From Chrysopilus asiliformis (Eukaryota; Arthropoda; Insecta; Diptera; Rhagionidae): a stretch of DNA of 64,000 nucleotides. How positions within the stretch are numbered: the stretch's first letter is position 1; every line of letters starts with the position of its first letter. Of this stretch, positions 13,187 to 25,274 are shown piece after piece. Location: contig OZ035961.1 of assembly GCA_964034945.1 (NCBI GenBank), positions 9,036,501 to 9,100,500 on the forward strand, read 5' to 3'. The position numbers and the translations under genes are program-made. The notes below the pieces were generated by a model. It saw only the letters and a list, made by a program, of their open reading frames with translations, was not told where the DNA came from and searched no databases.

Positions 13187-13480
13187 GCATCCGAAATAAT
13201 CCTAGTTGGATGCGGATTATGGGCTGGTGGGGCCGACTTCTTCGAGAACAGTGAAGGATCAGCATTAACAGTGAAGGATCAGCATTAACAGTGAAGGATC
13301 AGCATTAACCGGCGATGATTAACAATTTTTTGTGGCCATGTTTTATTGATATGGATGTCCAAGATAATTTTTTCCGACACGATGGCGCTACGTGCCAGAC
13401 AAATCGCGAAACAATCGTTCCATTGTATGAAAAGTTCCCTGGACACAACATTTCACAAAACATCATCATTTTTGATGCTA
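13187..13480 (+). pseudogene. mariner transposase relic
   Basis: Fragments of the same DD41D-type transposase on the plus strand: CGLWAGG, FFENSEGSALTV, then MINNFLWP, DMDVQDNFF, HDGATCQTN and YEKFPGHNIS. The frame is broken by a 20-bp triplication and ends before the WPPRS region. Upstream codons resembling HPEK contain stops. No terminal inverted repeats were found. The relic is older and more decayed than the 61.5-kb copy. Confidence 0.7.
13247..13306. repeat. 20-bp unit, three tandem copies
   Basis: The unit AACAGTGAAGGATCAGCATT occurs three times exactly, head to tail, within the mariner relic at SEGSALT. Twenty is not a multiple of three, so the expansion breaks the frame. Confidence 0.95.
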
Positions 13481-14264
13481 CAACTCTTGGAAACCTGGGC
13501 CAAAAATTATGTATTATAATTTTCATTTTTTTCTAACAACTCAAATTAGTGCAAAACCGAAGTTCAAAATAATCCCCCATCAAGACGTAAGAGCTGCCGA
13601 CGGTAGTACACACGAGCAACCGTGGTGATCGCCTATACATGTTGCTGCTTTATCCTTTGTTAAAACTAAGTTTTATTCTCGTTGAATTCTTATGCATGCA
13701 TATCTGGTACTTTTGGGGGATTATTTTTCAAGTTTAGAGTTGTTAGAAAAAAACAGTCTTCTTATAACTTGTTTATGCCTGGGCCTCTTCAATTAAGATT
13801 TCATCACAATTTTCTTCCCTGCTTCGCACCTACAGTTTTACATAGATTGCGATCTATGGGTTGTAAGGACAACACATGAAAAATTTTGAAGACCGGCAAG
13901 TTTCAATGTTCGTATCGGATGGTATCTACACGTGCTACGCCGCAATAATTGACATACGTTATGCTATTTTAAAAATTCCCCTTTCTTTTTACCCCTTTTT
14001 CCTCATATTTCTTGGACTACTGAAGGGATTTGGATCTGATTTCCATCATAAGAAACGTCATTCCTTAATGAAATTTTTCCCAAATTTCAATCTGCCCCTC
14101 ACTTTATTTTTCAGAGATATTGAACTTGTTACCACCATTAACCCATTTCTTGACACAATTTGTATTCCATAATAGCAACTTTGACTCCTATGTGGTAACA
14201 AAAAGGCTCAAAGTTGGTCAAAATTACTGGTGCAAAAATGCACCATTGGCAAGAAATGGGTTAA

Positions 14265-14648
14265 GATGCCGGTCAACATGAGAGTAAATGCCGGCGAGAA
14301 CCTCTCGAGATTTCTAGATAGCAGCTACTTGCAAATGGACACGCCTCTGAGAGTCGCTCGCAGAAACTCGCGAGCTAGTTTCTGCGAGCTGTCAAAAGTG
14401 ATTCTACTCTCTAGTGGACACGCACCCACTGAACTCTCGGAGAGTTGCTCGCCAGATACGAACGACGTTTGAATTTCGCTAGTAGCTCCCGAGAACTCGC
14501 CAAAGCAAGATGTCAAAAAAATCAAGATATTGGTCTTGAAAAGAGAAAAATCGCCGAAATTAATACTCAAATGGGCAACCTCCTGCGAGTAACTCTCGAG
14601 AGTTTTTGAGAGTTACTCGCGTATTTACTCTAATGTGAAGCGGCACCT
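14265..14648. mobile_element. Harbinger-like MITE, copy 1
   Basis: The 384-bp element has a TTA duplication (14262-14264 and 14649-14651). Terminal inverted repeats of about 27 bp begin AGRTGCCGSTYMACAT. TTA target duplications are characteristic of PIF/Harbinger elements. No coding capacity is evident. Internally it has many CTCGCGAG-type short palindromes. Confidence 0.8.
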
Positions 14649-14699
14649 TTAGAGAATTATGATTTAACCAGTAATTAAACAAAACCAGGCATTCCCGAT

Positions 14700-17600
14700 A
14701 GTAGCGTGTTTGAAGCATTCCAACCGATGTGGTCATAATTTCAAAATTGCAGCTGCTTAAAAAAATATTGGCTTTAGAAAAAAATTAGCAAGAATTCCAA
14801 TAACATTTAAAAAAAATCCATAGAACTGCGTTTTTTTTTTTAAATAAATCACTCAATCTTCTTAAGTGTTTTTTTTTCTTCAAGTTAATATTGTGTTTGT
14901 TTAAAATTACATCTTCATATAAAATACTGTATTTTGGACGATTCAAATTTCGTAATAATTTCATTCAATACTAGAAATTACTTGAATTTTAATTACAAGT
15001 GACACATTATTATTATTATTCATTTTTTTCAAATATTTTTAATGCTCATTAATTTATAGTTTTTGAAAGTGTCAAATTTTGTTTAATGTACATAATTTTT
15101 GTGTTTTTTTTTTCAAATTTTCAATAATTATTATCTTAAAAATATTTTATTTATTTCTTACTTCTTGCATCTGTAAAATATTTTACTAAAAAATTTTCTA
15201 CAAATAATTTCTTGTTTAGTTTTTTTTTCTCTAATTTTACTTTTGTTTGATTAAAATTCAATCATAATATTTTTTTTTCGATTTTTTTTGTCTTTTTTTT
15301 ATATTAAGTTTATGTAAATTAAATAATAATAATAATATTACAAATATATAAGGCCATTTTATTTCAATGATTTACTTTTTTTATGATTCACTATTTTCTT
15401 GTTTATTTATTTTTTTGTTCTTTATATTCATAATTATTGCGATTATTATTAGATAATGTAACTGTAGTAGAAGTACTTGAAGTTTGGCTTGTTGTTACAA
15501 TTATTATTATTATTATTAGTTATGTTATGAAAAATATAATCATTCAATAATGTTTCAAACACAAAATATTAAAGTGAAAATTAGTTGTGGATCAATGAGT
15601 TTTATGAAATGTGCTTGAGTTTTTTATTCAAAAATGGTTTCAAAGAATTTTCTTCGTATGTGTTTTATATTTATTTCAAATTTAAAAAGAAAAACTTATT
15701 ACAAAAACGAAATAACAACTTGATTATGACTAGAAAAATATTTTTTTATAGAAGGGACGTTGATAGTTGACATTAATTAACAAGTGTTGAGAGAGACTTA
15801 ACAAATATCATAGAATTAGGTAAGGACTGATGTCTCATAATGATGTGCATTGCTTTCTTGTTTCAGTTTTTGTTTTATTTTGCTTCGCAGAGAGGGCAAC
15901 ATTGGAAGTTTGATTTATTTTGGCAATTTTCAGTGTAAGCGATTAAACGATAAATTAATTCAGAACCTGTTTAAACTTTTACTATTTTTTTGACATTTTC
16001 AAATTCAAATTTACGCCATCACTCTGGCGTTGTGACCGGCCGCAAGTGACAATCTGTTGTGACCATCGATTGTGATGTTTGCCTTGTGACTTTTTTGTGA
16101 ATGAGCAGCCATTTGGTATTCTTGATGATGGTCACAAGCACTGGCGTCGGCAAGGGAGCGGAGAGAGGGGGCGTGCTTCGCCATGCCCATGGAATTAGCG
16201 GAAATAAATTTTAAAAAACGGTTAGGTCAATTTAAGCGTGTATTTGACCTGGTTCAACCCTCTAACCGGAATATTTTTGTTTGAGCATTCACCAAAATAT
16301 GACTTTCAACTTGCGACAGACCGTAACCAAGACAACGTACAGGGCTAAATTTTTTCCAACATGTAAAGCGATAACTTACAAAAGTCAGTGTAACACGTTC
16401 CGGCGATTTCTGGCGATTAAAATTGTTACCTGTTATAAACAAGCGAATTCCCTGAAGCCCGCTTTTTGTCAGACATTTCGGCTAGAGGGTTAAAGCTTCT
16501 TGCCTGCGGCGCAATTTCTTTTCAAAATTACTGTATATATCGCTCATTCCCGACAACAGTAGCTGTTTTTTTAAAGATCCGATCAGAGATCCTGATTAAT
16601 TTTAATACAAATTTGTAAACCAAGCTTTATTGGGATCATGATTTAATTTGATTTTTGAATTACTGGAAAATAAATAAAAAACCCTCGGTAAGTGTTTCAG
16701 CTTCTGCCTTAGCTTTCATAGATGTATGGATGTTGAATACTATTTCCATCACATTAGGGTTAGTCTCCGAAAAAATAGCGGCGCTTCTACCTCCGTTCTA
16801 TATGGGTTACTTTCTTATAGGTTTTTGTGATTTTCAAAATTATTGCCACAACATACGGGTTACAACATACCCTAGAAACAAATTTAAACCCACAAGAAAC
16901 TTCCATACGTTTTTTAATGATCCATATAGCTCTCTTAATCGGATCATTAAAAGAAAAAGCTGATATCAGAACTTAAAAAATGCGTAAAAATGCGAGTCAA
17001 AATACCGTTTAATCGCTTATTTGAAAGAAAAAAAAATCTGCAATAAGAATACTTGATAAATAAAATTAAAATCATTTACAAATTGGAAGATTTACGTTTC
17101 ACAATTTGGAAGGAATCAAATTCGATTTAACGACGTTTTTAAAATTGAAATTTTTGCCAAACTAATTTCAACAAAATTAGTTGTTTTTTTTATGTTCATA
17201 TCAATTTTTAAATATTTTTTCTTAAAAAACAATAGAAATATTCCAAAACTCTACAATATAGCAGAATATTCCGTTAGTAAATTTCATTTAATTTCCACAA
17301 TATTAAAACGCCAACATCAACCTAGAGTGATGTGACGAACAAATAGGTTTTTTTTTTCAAAAATGTTTACTTTTAAATGTTCACAAATTGCATTTAATCA
17401 TAATAATTTATATTAATTTTAGTTAAACTCCTATAAAAAGGGAGGAAATTTCTAAAAATTTGAAATCTCATACAAATACTTCAAAAATATAATTTTTTTT
17501 CTTTAAACTCTGTGTGGATTTAAATTTAAAGGTTTGTTTTTTTCTTCTTAATTTCATTTATGTTTGTTTTATCTCTTAATTTAAATTTTAATACATAATT

Positions 17601-17700
17601 TGCCATTTGTTTTGTTTTTGTATGTTTTTTTTGCTAAATATTTTTATGTAAATAGCTTGATAGAGAATAAATACAGTTAAATATATCATTTATATAATAT
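14700..17700. other. AT-rich region downstream of kinase gene
   Basis: Apart from the MITE at 16258-16489 I see only AT-rich DNA, including (ATT)n runs near 15320 and 15500. The part next to 17.9 kb must include the kinase 3' UTR; its end cannot be fixed from sequence alone. Confidence 0.5.
16258..16489. mobile_element. TTAA-flanked MITE (piggyBac-like ends)
   Basis: 232 bp with inverted ends CCCTCTARCCGRAAT. The right flank is TTAA and the left flank TCAA, one change from TTAA. CCCT ends at TTAA targets are typical of piggyBac-type elements; assignment is by ends only. Confidence 0.6.
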
Positions 17701-17726
17701 ATGAATGAATTGATGCAAAAATTTAA

Positions 17727-17732
17727 TTTATT
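17727..17732 (-). promoter_or_regulatory. candidate poly(A) signal of cdi-like gene
   Basis: AATAAA on the minus strand, 225 bp past the stop. The region is very AT-rich, so chance matches are common; this is simply the first canonical hexamer I noticed downstream. Confidence 0.3.
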
Positions 17733-17957
17733 TAAAGTGATTTGTGTATAATTTCTCATAAAGATATTTAAATTTTGGTTTTGTTTTCACATACATGATT
17801 ATGATAAATGGATTTTCGTTTAATTGGTAGATGACGAAAGTAATTTTTCGACAGAATTGAAAGGTTTTAGAGAGAAATTTCTTTTACGTACATATCATAA
17901 GATGAATGAATTATAGTTGAAGAATTTGTGTTCGTAATTGTAATCAGGCTGTTATTA

Positions 17958-19189
17958 TTATTCCTTTTGGCCGCCTTGTTTCATTTTATCGAAAATCTGC
18001 AACTTCGATTTGACAGCACCTTCGCAGACCATAAGCCGCTGCTGCGTCGGTTTCTTATCGAAATCCAAACAGAACGCTTCATACTCTGCAGCGGCAGCAG
18101 TCTGTGACCGTTTGAATTCATTAAACCGCCTAACACTTGCCTCCCCAAATGGGATGCCCGCATACTCAGTGGATCGGAATCCAGGATTAAAACACTCTGG
18201 AAAACCCGCCGACGACGATGAAGTGACGGCCGCGGCGGCAGCTGCAGCGGCTGTCGTACTACTACTAACATGATGATAGCTAGATGATGACGATGCTGAG
18301 GAGGAGCATCGGAGTCCAGATGGGCCCGTAACACCGTTCGTCCCGGGCATAACTGGACCACCGTGCGCTGATGATTTGAATGTGTCAGGTACTTGAAACG
18401 TCTTCAATGTCTGTCCCTTGCGCTCAAAGTACTCGACGATCTTGGCGATTTGAGCCGATCGTGTGTTTGGTATCGAACTGAACGACCGATCGTCCCACAA
18501 TAGCGAATCCGAACCCGCCAAACTGCTAATATCGTCCGAACTATCCGTATAGATCGACGACGTGCGATTCTTGCAGTACAGCAGCTGATGAGCGAATTGA
18601 CTCTTCTGAATTAATGAATTGATCTCGGAGTCGAGGGCCAAACGATTGATTAGACCCATGTCGATTGAGGTAGCGTCGATATTGCTGAGCAGGTGATGGT
18701 GGCAAGTGTAGCGTTTCTTCGAATCCGACAGCTCCAGATCGTCCAAACTTCGCAGCGAACTGACATTCGTCGAGCCCGGATGGTTATCGTCCATCAGAAG
18801 TACACTCGACGAATCGTTGAGGGTTTGATTAGAGGACAAAGGATTTGAGCTGGAATTGTAGTAACAGCAGCGGCACAGACTCGCCAATTTTTCGCTGGAC
18901 GTCTCCATATTCAGATGTGTTTTGATTTTGTCGATGCAGCTACAAGTATTATTCGTTTTGTATGTGACGGTGTCGGAGTCTTCGTTGAAACACGAGAAGA
19001 AGCCACTTTCGATAGAATCGCGTCTGGTCAGTGGTTTGGGATTGTCCAGGCAGACAGTTTCGTTGCAGTCTGTCTTTGATTTCTCATCGATTTCGTTCTC
19101 ATAGTCTTCAGCTGCTGATACCAAAGTTTCGTTGTTGCCAGCGGTGCTGCTGCTGCTGCTGCCAGCGTCGTCACCGCCATTTACGGTGA
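17958..19189 (-). CDS. cdi: cdi-like terminal exon: Ser/Ala-rich tail and stop
   Basis: The acceptor is TTCTTTTAG. The frame continues from the previous exon ([15 protein letters not shown]) through 409 residues to TAA at 17958-17960. Recognisable blocks are [35 protein letters not shown] and [21 protein letters not shown] (CAG)n-type Ser run lies near 19150, and Ser and Ala runs lie near 18235-18300. The exon is clearly less AT-rich than its surroundings, which supports coding. Confidence 0.93.
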
Positions 19190-22100
19190 CTAAAAGAAGA
19201 TAAAAAAAAAGATTTGTTAGTTTAAGAGAATTAAAACGTCACGAATTCGGTTGGTAGAGAGATTGGCTGTGGTGTGATGGCATTATGCGATTACCAGAGT
19301 AAGGGAGGGAAGAGGGTGGTCTGAAAAAACAAAAATTGTCATGATTTAGGGACATCTCACAACCGGAAATTACAAAACCTGATTTAAAACTTGGACGAAC
19401 ATACCGTAACTTATTTCCGTGACTACGGTAATCTCTACACTCGAATTAACTCGAGCGCAAAATACTGGCAAAACGGATCACGCTCGAGATAACTCGAGCA
19501 TCATTTTTTTAATTTCATACTCGAACTAGCAGTTTTGCCACTGACCGCTTTACGAACCAAAACCCAGCAACGAGCCGGTATATGACTCCCCCGTGTCGCC
19601 AGGTGACTTGGGGCTTATTGTTCAAAGGTTCTTACTAAAATCTACCCCACAATTTTTTCTACACAACTTGCAGGAAGATTTATGGGGTAGATTTTAGTTG
19701 AAAAATGTTTTTATCCAAGTCACTTTAGAGGTTCAAAAGATATCAGGAGAGGAGGTAAAAACAAAAGGAGAATTTTAAAAATGAGCATAGCTTAGTTCAC
19801 TCTCCATGACAGTCTGAACCTAACTGTAAAGTTTAATTAAAATCGGTCCGGTTCAGTCATTCCACAGACTAAAAAACCGAGTTTTTGCAGGAAAAAACCC
19901 CTAGCGAAAAGAATTTAACAAAAAATAAAAAACTAAAAAATTGATCACCTTACCTCCATTGCAGCCGTTCTGCAAATTAACATTGATCTCATCATTTTTG
20001 ACGTTTTTGAACAGCCGATGGGTAAACAGCGAATTCGCTTTGTACTTCTTGACGGTTCCCGTCCCTTTCAACGACTCAAAATCAATTTTCGACGAGCAAT
20101 TATTAACTGTCGCTACGGAATCCTCGCTAATTGATTCAGTTTCGCCACCAACAAAACCACCTCCACCTACGGTGCCATTCACTTTCTGATAGTTGCCAGC
20201 GTCCATGTTTTGGATATTTTTCGCTGCCGATACGACATTTAAATCGGGAGCGTATTTCCTGGTTGTGGTCGGTGAACTGGGCAGACTTTTAGGCTCGTTA
20301 CTTGATTTTGTACTTTTTTGCAAGGCCGCCAACTCCCGAAAGAACGGAGACGACATCTCAAAGCATGAACTGAAGAGATCTCCAACACCGGCCGCATACG
20401 TTCGTGGATTCGCACCGAGGATCTTCTTAACACCGCGCAATTGAGCCAATGCCGTGAATGGATTCGATTTGACGCCATTCTGATCGCTACGTGGTGGCTT
20501 ATAGTGCTGATCCTTCAGGCACATAGTCTCGGCCACCTTCCTCAATGTTAGATTCGTTGAGATCGGCGATTCAGGCGTTGGAGTGTTGGAAGATTTCTGT
20601 CTATTCATTTGGTGGCAACGGGCCTTATCACTTGGTGTCGTATGCAACGGAAATAGAATGATATTCTCGCTAAGTGATCGTCTATGCTGCATATCTGGGT
20701 CATTATTCTTGTTGATCTTCTTAACACGATTCTTGACACGATCACTATCACAGTCATCGTTATTCTTTCCGTTTGTCAGTTGAATGCATGTCACATCAAC
20801 CGAATATCGCTTACTAACACTTACTGGTGTATTATGATTTTGGAATACTGGACTATTATTATTATTATTATTATTGTTACTATTACAATTATTGTTATTA
20901 ATGCTTCCGTTCAGATTTGATGTTGATTTCTTGGATGGCTGCAGTGGTAACGATTCCGAATCACTACCATTCGGACTGCCGTTCATCTCGAGTGAACTCA
21001 TCGAATTCGCGTCTTCGTAAACTTTATCGGATAAAAAGTTTAATTTCTTAACTATATCGTTGAATGTCGGTCGACTTTTAGGATCATACTGGAATTTAAT
21101 GAAAATGATTTTTACAATAAAAATTCAAATCGTATTTGCTATAAACTTACGATACAACAATAAAACGCCAGTCTTAAAAATACAGGAGGTGTGTCCGCTG
21201 GACAAAGTTCAGCGAATGCTAAATAATCTAAGCCAAATGAATCTAAACGTGGTAATAGATCTGGATCTGCTTCTATTCTAGCTATTATCTCACATAAAAT
21301 TATCCCATACGAGAATACATCGCTCATCTGATCGTACCATTGGCCCTTTAGGCATTCCGGGCTCATCCAATATGGTGATCCAACTGTATCTAATCGTGTC
21401 TTTCCACTATTTGTAATAAAAAGATATTATTTTTTAGTCTTTTAGAATTTTACGATCTAAATATATAACAAATTTCATACCATTTTCTAGGAATTTTCGC
21501 AGCTAATCCGAAATCACCAACGACCGCATCCAAAAGTCCATCACATAATCGTCGAATTAACACGTTCTGAAAAAGATCCAAAGGAAAATTTCATTCAAGT
21601 TATTGCAATATTTTACAAAATGAAATTAACTACAGATTTTTAAACACTTTAAATTTTCCAGTACAATTTAAAATAGCATTTCGAGCAGGGGCGGTCCAGG
21701 GTGTAACCAGCAATCTTGCGACTCACCCGCAAAAAAGTTTTATGAACTCCTGGGGCGTTAAAACCCTTGCTTCATTATTCTTTCGACAATCAACATTTTG
21801 AAGATCTTATACATATATAAGAACCACACACACATGAGCGATCGCTTGTTGTACACAAGTTTTTCCTACTAAAAAGTGAAGAAGCGTGTACGTCGGAAAG
21901 GCATTTTGAGGAATAAAAGTCGCCGCGACGGGATGATAAATGTACGTCGGCATTAAGAGGCACGTCTTATGCTCAGAGTCACATTTTGTTTTCAAAATTC
22001 AATATGATCACTCTTTATCCTCTCTTTCATATAAATGGAAAATATTTTTGCGATTATCTCGAAAACGGTTGATTTTGTCCAGAATAAGAGCTTTTGAATG

Positions 22101-23339
22101 CAAAAACCGCGTCGAAATCGGTTAAGATTTATTGACAGAAGTCGATATTAAGGTGCCGCTCCACATGAGAGTAAATACGCGAGTAACTCTCAAAAACTCA
22201 CGAGAGGTACTCGCCGGAGGTTGTCCATTTGAGAGTTAATTTCGGCGATTTTTCTCTTTTCAAGACCAATATCTTGATTTTTTTGACATCTTGTTTTGGC
22301 GAATTCTCGAGAGCTACTAGCGAAATGCAAACGCCGTTCGTATCTGGCGAGCAACTCCCCGAGAGTTCAGTGGGTGTGTGTCGACTAGAGAATAGAATCA
22401 CTTTTGACAGCTCGCAGAAACCACGGCATACAGACAGACAAGGTATGCTGTAAACTCAAATCTGACGTTTCTTTGCAACGTCACTTGTGCCGATTAGTTC
22501 GTCAAGTTCAGAAGGAATTTTGTTTTGTGGATGGTTATTTAAATTTTTGTGCGATCTAAATAAGATATTTGTAAATTAGTGGACTGATTGCATTAAATAG
22601 TGATCAATAAACACAAAAATTAATTAAAAAAAGTCGGCACAAATGACGTCACACCTGACTATCAAAAGTTTACAGCATACCTTGTCTGTCTGTATGCCGT
22701 GGCAGAAACTAGCTCGCGAGTTTTTGCGAGTTTCTGCGAGCGACTCTCAGAGACGTGTCCATTTGCGAGTAGCTGCTATCGAGAGGTTCTCGCCGGCATT
22801 TACTCTCATGTGGAGCGGTACCTTTACAAATTTTATTACACACATTGATACGAACGAACACACACAGACACATACAGATAAATTGCGGACTCATCGAACT
22901 GAGTCGATGGTATATCACCCCGATTGCGAGTGTCGTGTCGTTTTCGACAAGAGTCGTTTTACGTGTTGTTGTTGGTAGAAAAACACTAACAACAACACGT
23001 GAAACGACTCTTGTCGAAAACGACACGACACTCGCAATCGGGGTGAATGTTCCAAGGACGTGAGGATGATTTGGGGTTTTGGAGTGATTTTAATACCTTG
23101 TTTAATTTTTAAGCTATTTTCTGATTGTTGCAGTACTCACTTTGCTTGTTAGATCGCGATGAAAAACACCAGCATCGTGAACATATTGCATGCCTCTTGC
23201 AATTCCTAGGGCCAGTCTTATTTTTAGGGCAGGAGTTAAAATCTCATCGTTATTGGCTAAAAGTTGTTCCAATGAGCCACCATTTATATATTCCGTTAAA
23301 GCATGCAGTTGGCCTTCTTGTACACAAACTCCACAAAAC
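17958..23339 (-). CDS. cdi: TESK-family protein kinase, cdi-like (3' five exons; 5' part outside window)
   Basis: This is the C-terminal part of a TESK-type dual-specificity kinase (family members phosphorylate cofilin and act on actin). It joins 23339-23141, 21566-21481, 21406-21151, 21088-19954 and 19189-17958. Phases fit throughout (1+66 codons; 28 codons+2; 1+85; 378+1; 2+410 including stop), giving 968 visible residues after a split codon. The kinase landmarks are in order: [19 protein letters not shown], the HRDLTSKN catalytic loop, DFGLAAKIP, and [12 protein letters not shown] in place of [12 protein letters not shown] segment typical of TESKs and [16 protein letters not shown] ending the domain follow. 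A roughly 780-residue tail follows, rich in Ser, Asn and Ala runs. The glycine loop and VAIK lysine exons are missing and probably lie beyond 64000. I assign TESK/cdi from remembered family motifs; orthology is likely but not computed. Confidence 0.93.
19636..19702. repeat. small hairpin in kinase intron
   Basis: ACTAAAATCTACCCCACAA and its complement pair around a roughly 30-bp loop. It sits in the 764-bp intron 19190-19953, which otherwise has CTCGAG-rich sequence and no other feature I recognise. Confidence 0.7.
19954..21088 (-). CDS. cdi: cdi-like exon: end of kinase domain and first half of tail
   Basis: The exon starts at TATGATCC after an ATTCCAG acceptor and ends one base into a codon at donor GTAAGG. 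It encodes [16 protein letters not shown] (end of the kinase fold), then a low-complexity Asn run. More ordered blocks follow: [34 protein letters not shown] and [20 protein letters not shown]. The repeated R/K-x-x-S sites may be phosphorylation or 14-3-3 sites (inference). Reading on into the intron would add a short unrelated end and stop, so splicing here is well supported. Confidence 0.93.
21151..21406 (-). CDS. cdi: cdi-like exon: activation segment and C-lobe
   Basis: The acceptor is AATAG and the donor GTAAGT. The exon completes a Cys codon across the junction and encodes [20 protein letters not shown], then [20 protein letters not shown] and [10 protein letters not shown]. The SPE triplet replaces the common APE, as in TESKs. 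The flanking introns are short (74 and 62 bp), unlike the rest of the gene. Confidence 0.95.
21481..21566 (-). CDS. cdi: cdi-like exon: DFG segment
   Basis: The exon follows a TTTTTCAG acceptor and ends at donor GTATGA after two bases of a codon. It encodes [20 protein letters not shown] and on to KIPRK. Asn right after the DLTSK loop and the Asp of DFG are the metal-binding residues. It is split from the HRD exon by a 1,574-bp intron full of mobile elements. Confidence 0.95.
22151..22823. mobile_element. Harbinger-like MITE, copy 2, interrupted
   Basis: Same family as 14265-14648 in the opposite orientation. TTA flanks both sides (22148-22150, 22824-22826) and ends begin AGGTGCCGCTCCACATGAGA. 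It is 673 bp because a 280-bp element plus 8-bp duplication sits inside; subtracting these gives 385 bp, matching copy 1. It lies in the 1.6-kb intron of the kinase gene. Confidence 0.88.
22422..22701. mobile_element. nested MITE with 8-bp duplication (hAT- or P-like)
   Basis: The 280-bp element has about 35-bp perfect inverted repeats starting CACGGCATACAGACAGACAA. It is flanked by direct copies of GCAGAAAC (22414-22421, 22702-22709). Comparison with the intact host MITE at 14.3 kb shows GCAGAAAC once, giving the empty site. Eight-bp duplications occur in the hAT and P superfamilies. There is no ORF for a transposase. Confidence 0.88.
22916..23045. repeat. near-perfect 58-bp inverted repeat (hairpin)
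   Basis: Arms 22916-22973 and 22988-23045 pair with a single mismatch around a short loop, ends CACCCCGATTGCGAGTG. It lies 96 bp downstream (in transcript direction) of the HRD exon, so the kinase pre-mRNA would fold a very stable stem here. It may be a snapback MITE. Confidence 0.93.
23141..23339 (-). CDS. cdi: cdi-like exon: kinase subdomains V-VIb
   Basis: The exon runs from acceptor TTTTTAG to donor GTGAGT. It begins with the last base of a split codon and encodes 66 residues from [10 protein letters not shown] to HRDLTSK. HRD holds the catalytic Asp and Lys is in DLTSK, the TESK/LIMK-type loop. The split codon means the upstream exon must end with two bases of a codon (probably Arg, as in the family's NILR before this point). 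No such exon is visible upstream in the window. Confidence 0.95.
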
Positions 23340-25274
23340 CTAAAAACATAAAAAAAAAATCGAGTGTTAAATAAGTTGATAACTAAAATTTGTTTCCAAT
23401 TTTATACACCATCTGAGGAAGCATTTATGCGTAGAAGAGGAGTTTTATATAATTTTTCTCAAAATGTTTTTATTTTGAACTTCAAATTTTTGCGTGTTGT
23501 AATTTTTTTTTCTAAAATTCATTTTTTGATCCAAATTTTTGAAAATTTTCAACACAATTTCTATTAGGTATATATTGTACTTAAATATTTTTAATATAGA
23601 AAATTAGCCTGACGTATTTTGTAGACAGCCACATACATTTTTTTTACGATTTTTCTGGTTCAAAATCTTACCAGAAAACAAAAAAAGGGTACGTTTTTAG
23701 CAAGAATATTATCTTCCTGATCTTATCTAAATGCCATATAAAATGTGTTCATAAACAGAATAATATTCGGTTTCTTAGTACAAGTACATTGTTTATATAT
23801 AATTTAAAAAATCAATAAATCCCCTATTATTACACGTCTTTTAATCGTCTCGTAATACTTTTGACCGTATTTCTTATCTCAGAAAGCTTTGTCTTAATCT
23901 CTTCGTCTCGAAGAAATGTGCATCGAGTGTCGAATGTTCACCTAATTTCTAAAAACCCTTTTGCACTATGAAACTCTTTTCGTTTCTTTGTTGCCGTCAA
24001 CTAGCAAACATTTAGAATCCTTGAGACAGACATAAAATGTGCATCATGACTTCTTCTCGGTATCATAGAAGGATTTCTTGGAAATCAATGAAGACGAAAT
24101 CTATTTTCAAGCATATAAAAAGATTTTGAACTACTTTCCACGAGTTTAATAGTCGACGACGACGATGGCGAGTATATAAAGTTGCAACAAAGTTGCATCT
24201 TTTAAAAAATAATTTTGAAATTCGGTCGCGCATAGTCATCATAAATTGAAAGAGGAAACTAATGCAATGCAATTGGTCGAACATGGAAACAACATAATCT
24301 TTTCGATTGCGGCAATGTACCACTCAATCCCATCATCTTAACCTCATCCCGAAGAAAAAGTAACAATAATAAATATGAAACGATGAAAGACTTTAGCAAA
24401 CTTGTCGACCCCATCTTCTCATATTTGGTTAATGGCTGTTGAATATTTTCTGTTGCATTCGCGTTTATTTACATGTCGTCCAGTTCGGTTCGATGTAACT
24501 TCCTGTTTTGTAATCAGTGAACCAAAGAAAATAAGAATCGCGTTATTGACACGTCTGCACGTTTTCCCTGTAAATCCATTAAGCTTGGCTACTGTGAATT
24601 GACCCAACGACGTTGGGCCGAGACCCTTTACCAGCTATAGAACTAGACTTGTTCGTCTGAGGTATATAAATTTGTATAGAAAAATATGTGACCATATTTA
24701 AAGGTTTAAAAGATTTCGAAAATTGATTCAAATATACTGCTTCCCTTCGACGGTACCATTTATTCAATTTAAATGCCGCACAAATTGAAATTTTGTAACG
24801 TTAAAGTGAGGAAATCTATTTTCAAATAAGGCTTTTCCTTGACAATTTTCAGTTGATGCGGATTTAAACATATTAAAGACGTTTACGGGTTTTAGTAAAC
24901 GGTGGGGAAACCGATGGAGATTGAATTTATAGCGCCATGAACAGCTAATCAAGGTTTATTCGTTTGTTGGTCGTTTTTGGGAGAAAATTTCATTGCAAAA
25001 TTATCATAAAATTATATGTTTGTATTTAATTTTTCGTCTGACGATTTTCTAAGACAAATTTATAACACGGGGCTAGATCAGGAGAGTAGGTTCCTTGCAG
25101 GAGAGTAACTTCAAGTTTTAAAACCGCTCCGATTTTTTTTTACTTTATTTTACGTAGTCTAATAAAGTATTGTATTCATGAAAAACTTGGATCTCTTAAT
25201 TTTGCCTAAAAACATTTCCCGAGCACTCCTGAGTCGATTGGAGAGTTATTGCAAAAATGTCTTTCTGTATGTTA

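Noticed and set aside
17981..18361. 126-codon ORF overlapping the kinase tail
   Set aside because: It is an out-of-frame shadow of the terminal kinase exon.
19901..19953. Alternative C-terminus by reading through the donor at 19953
   Set aside because: It adds only low-information residues before a stop, while the consensus donor joins in phase to a long coding exon.
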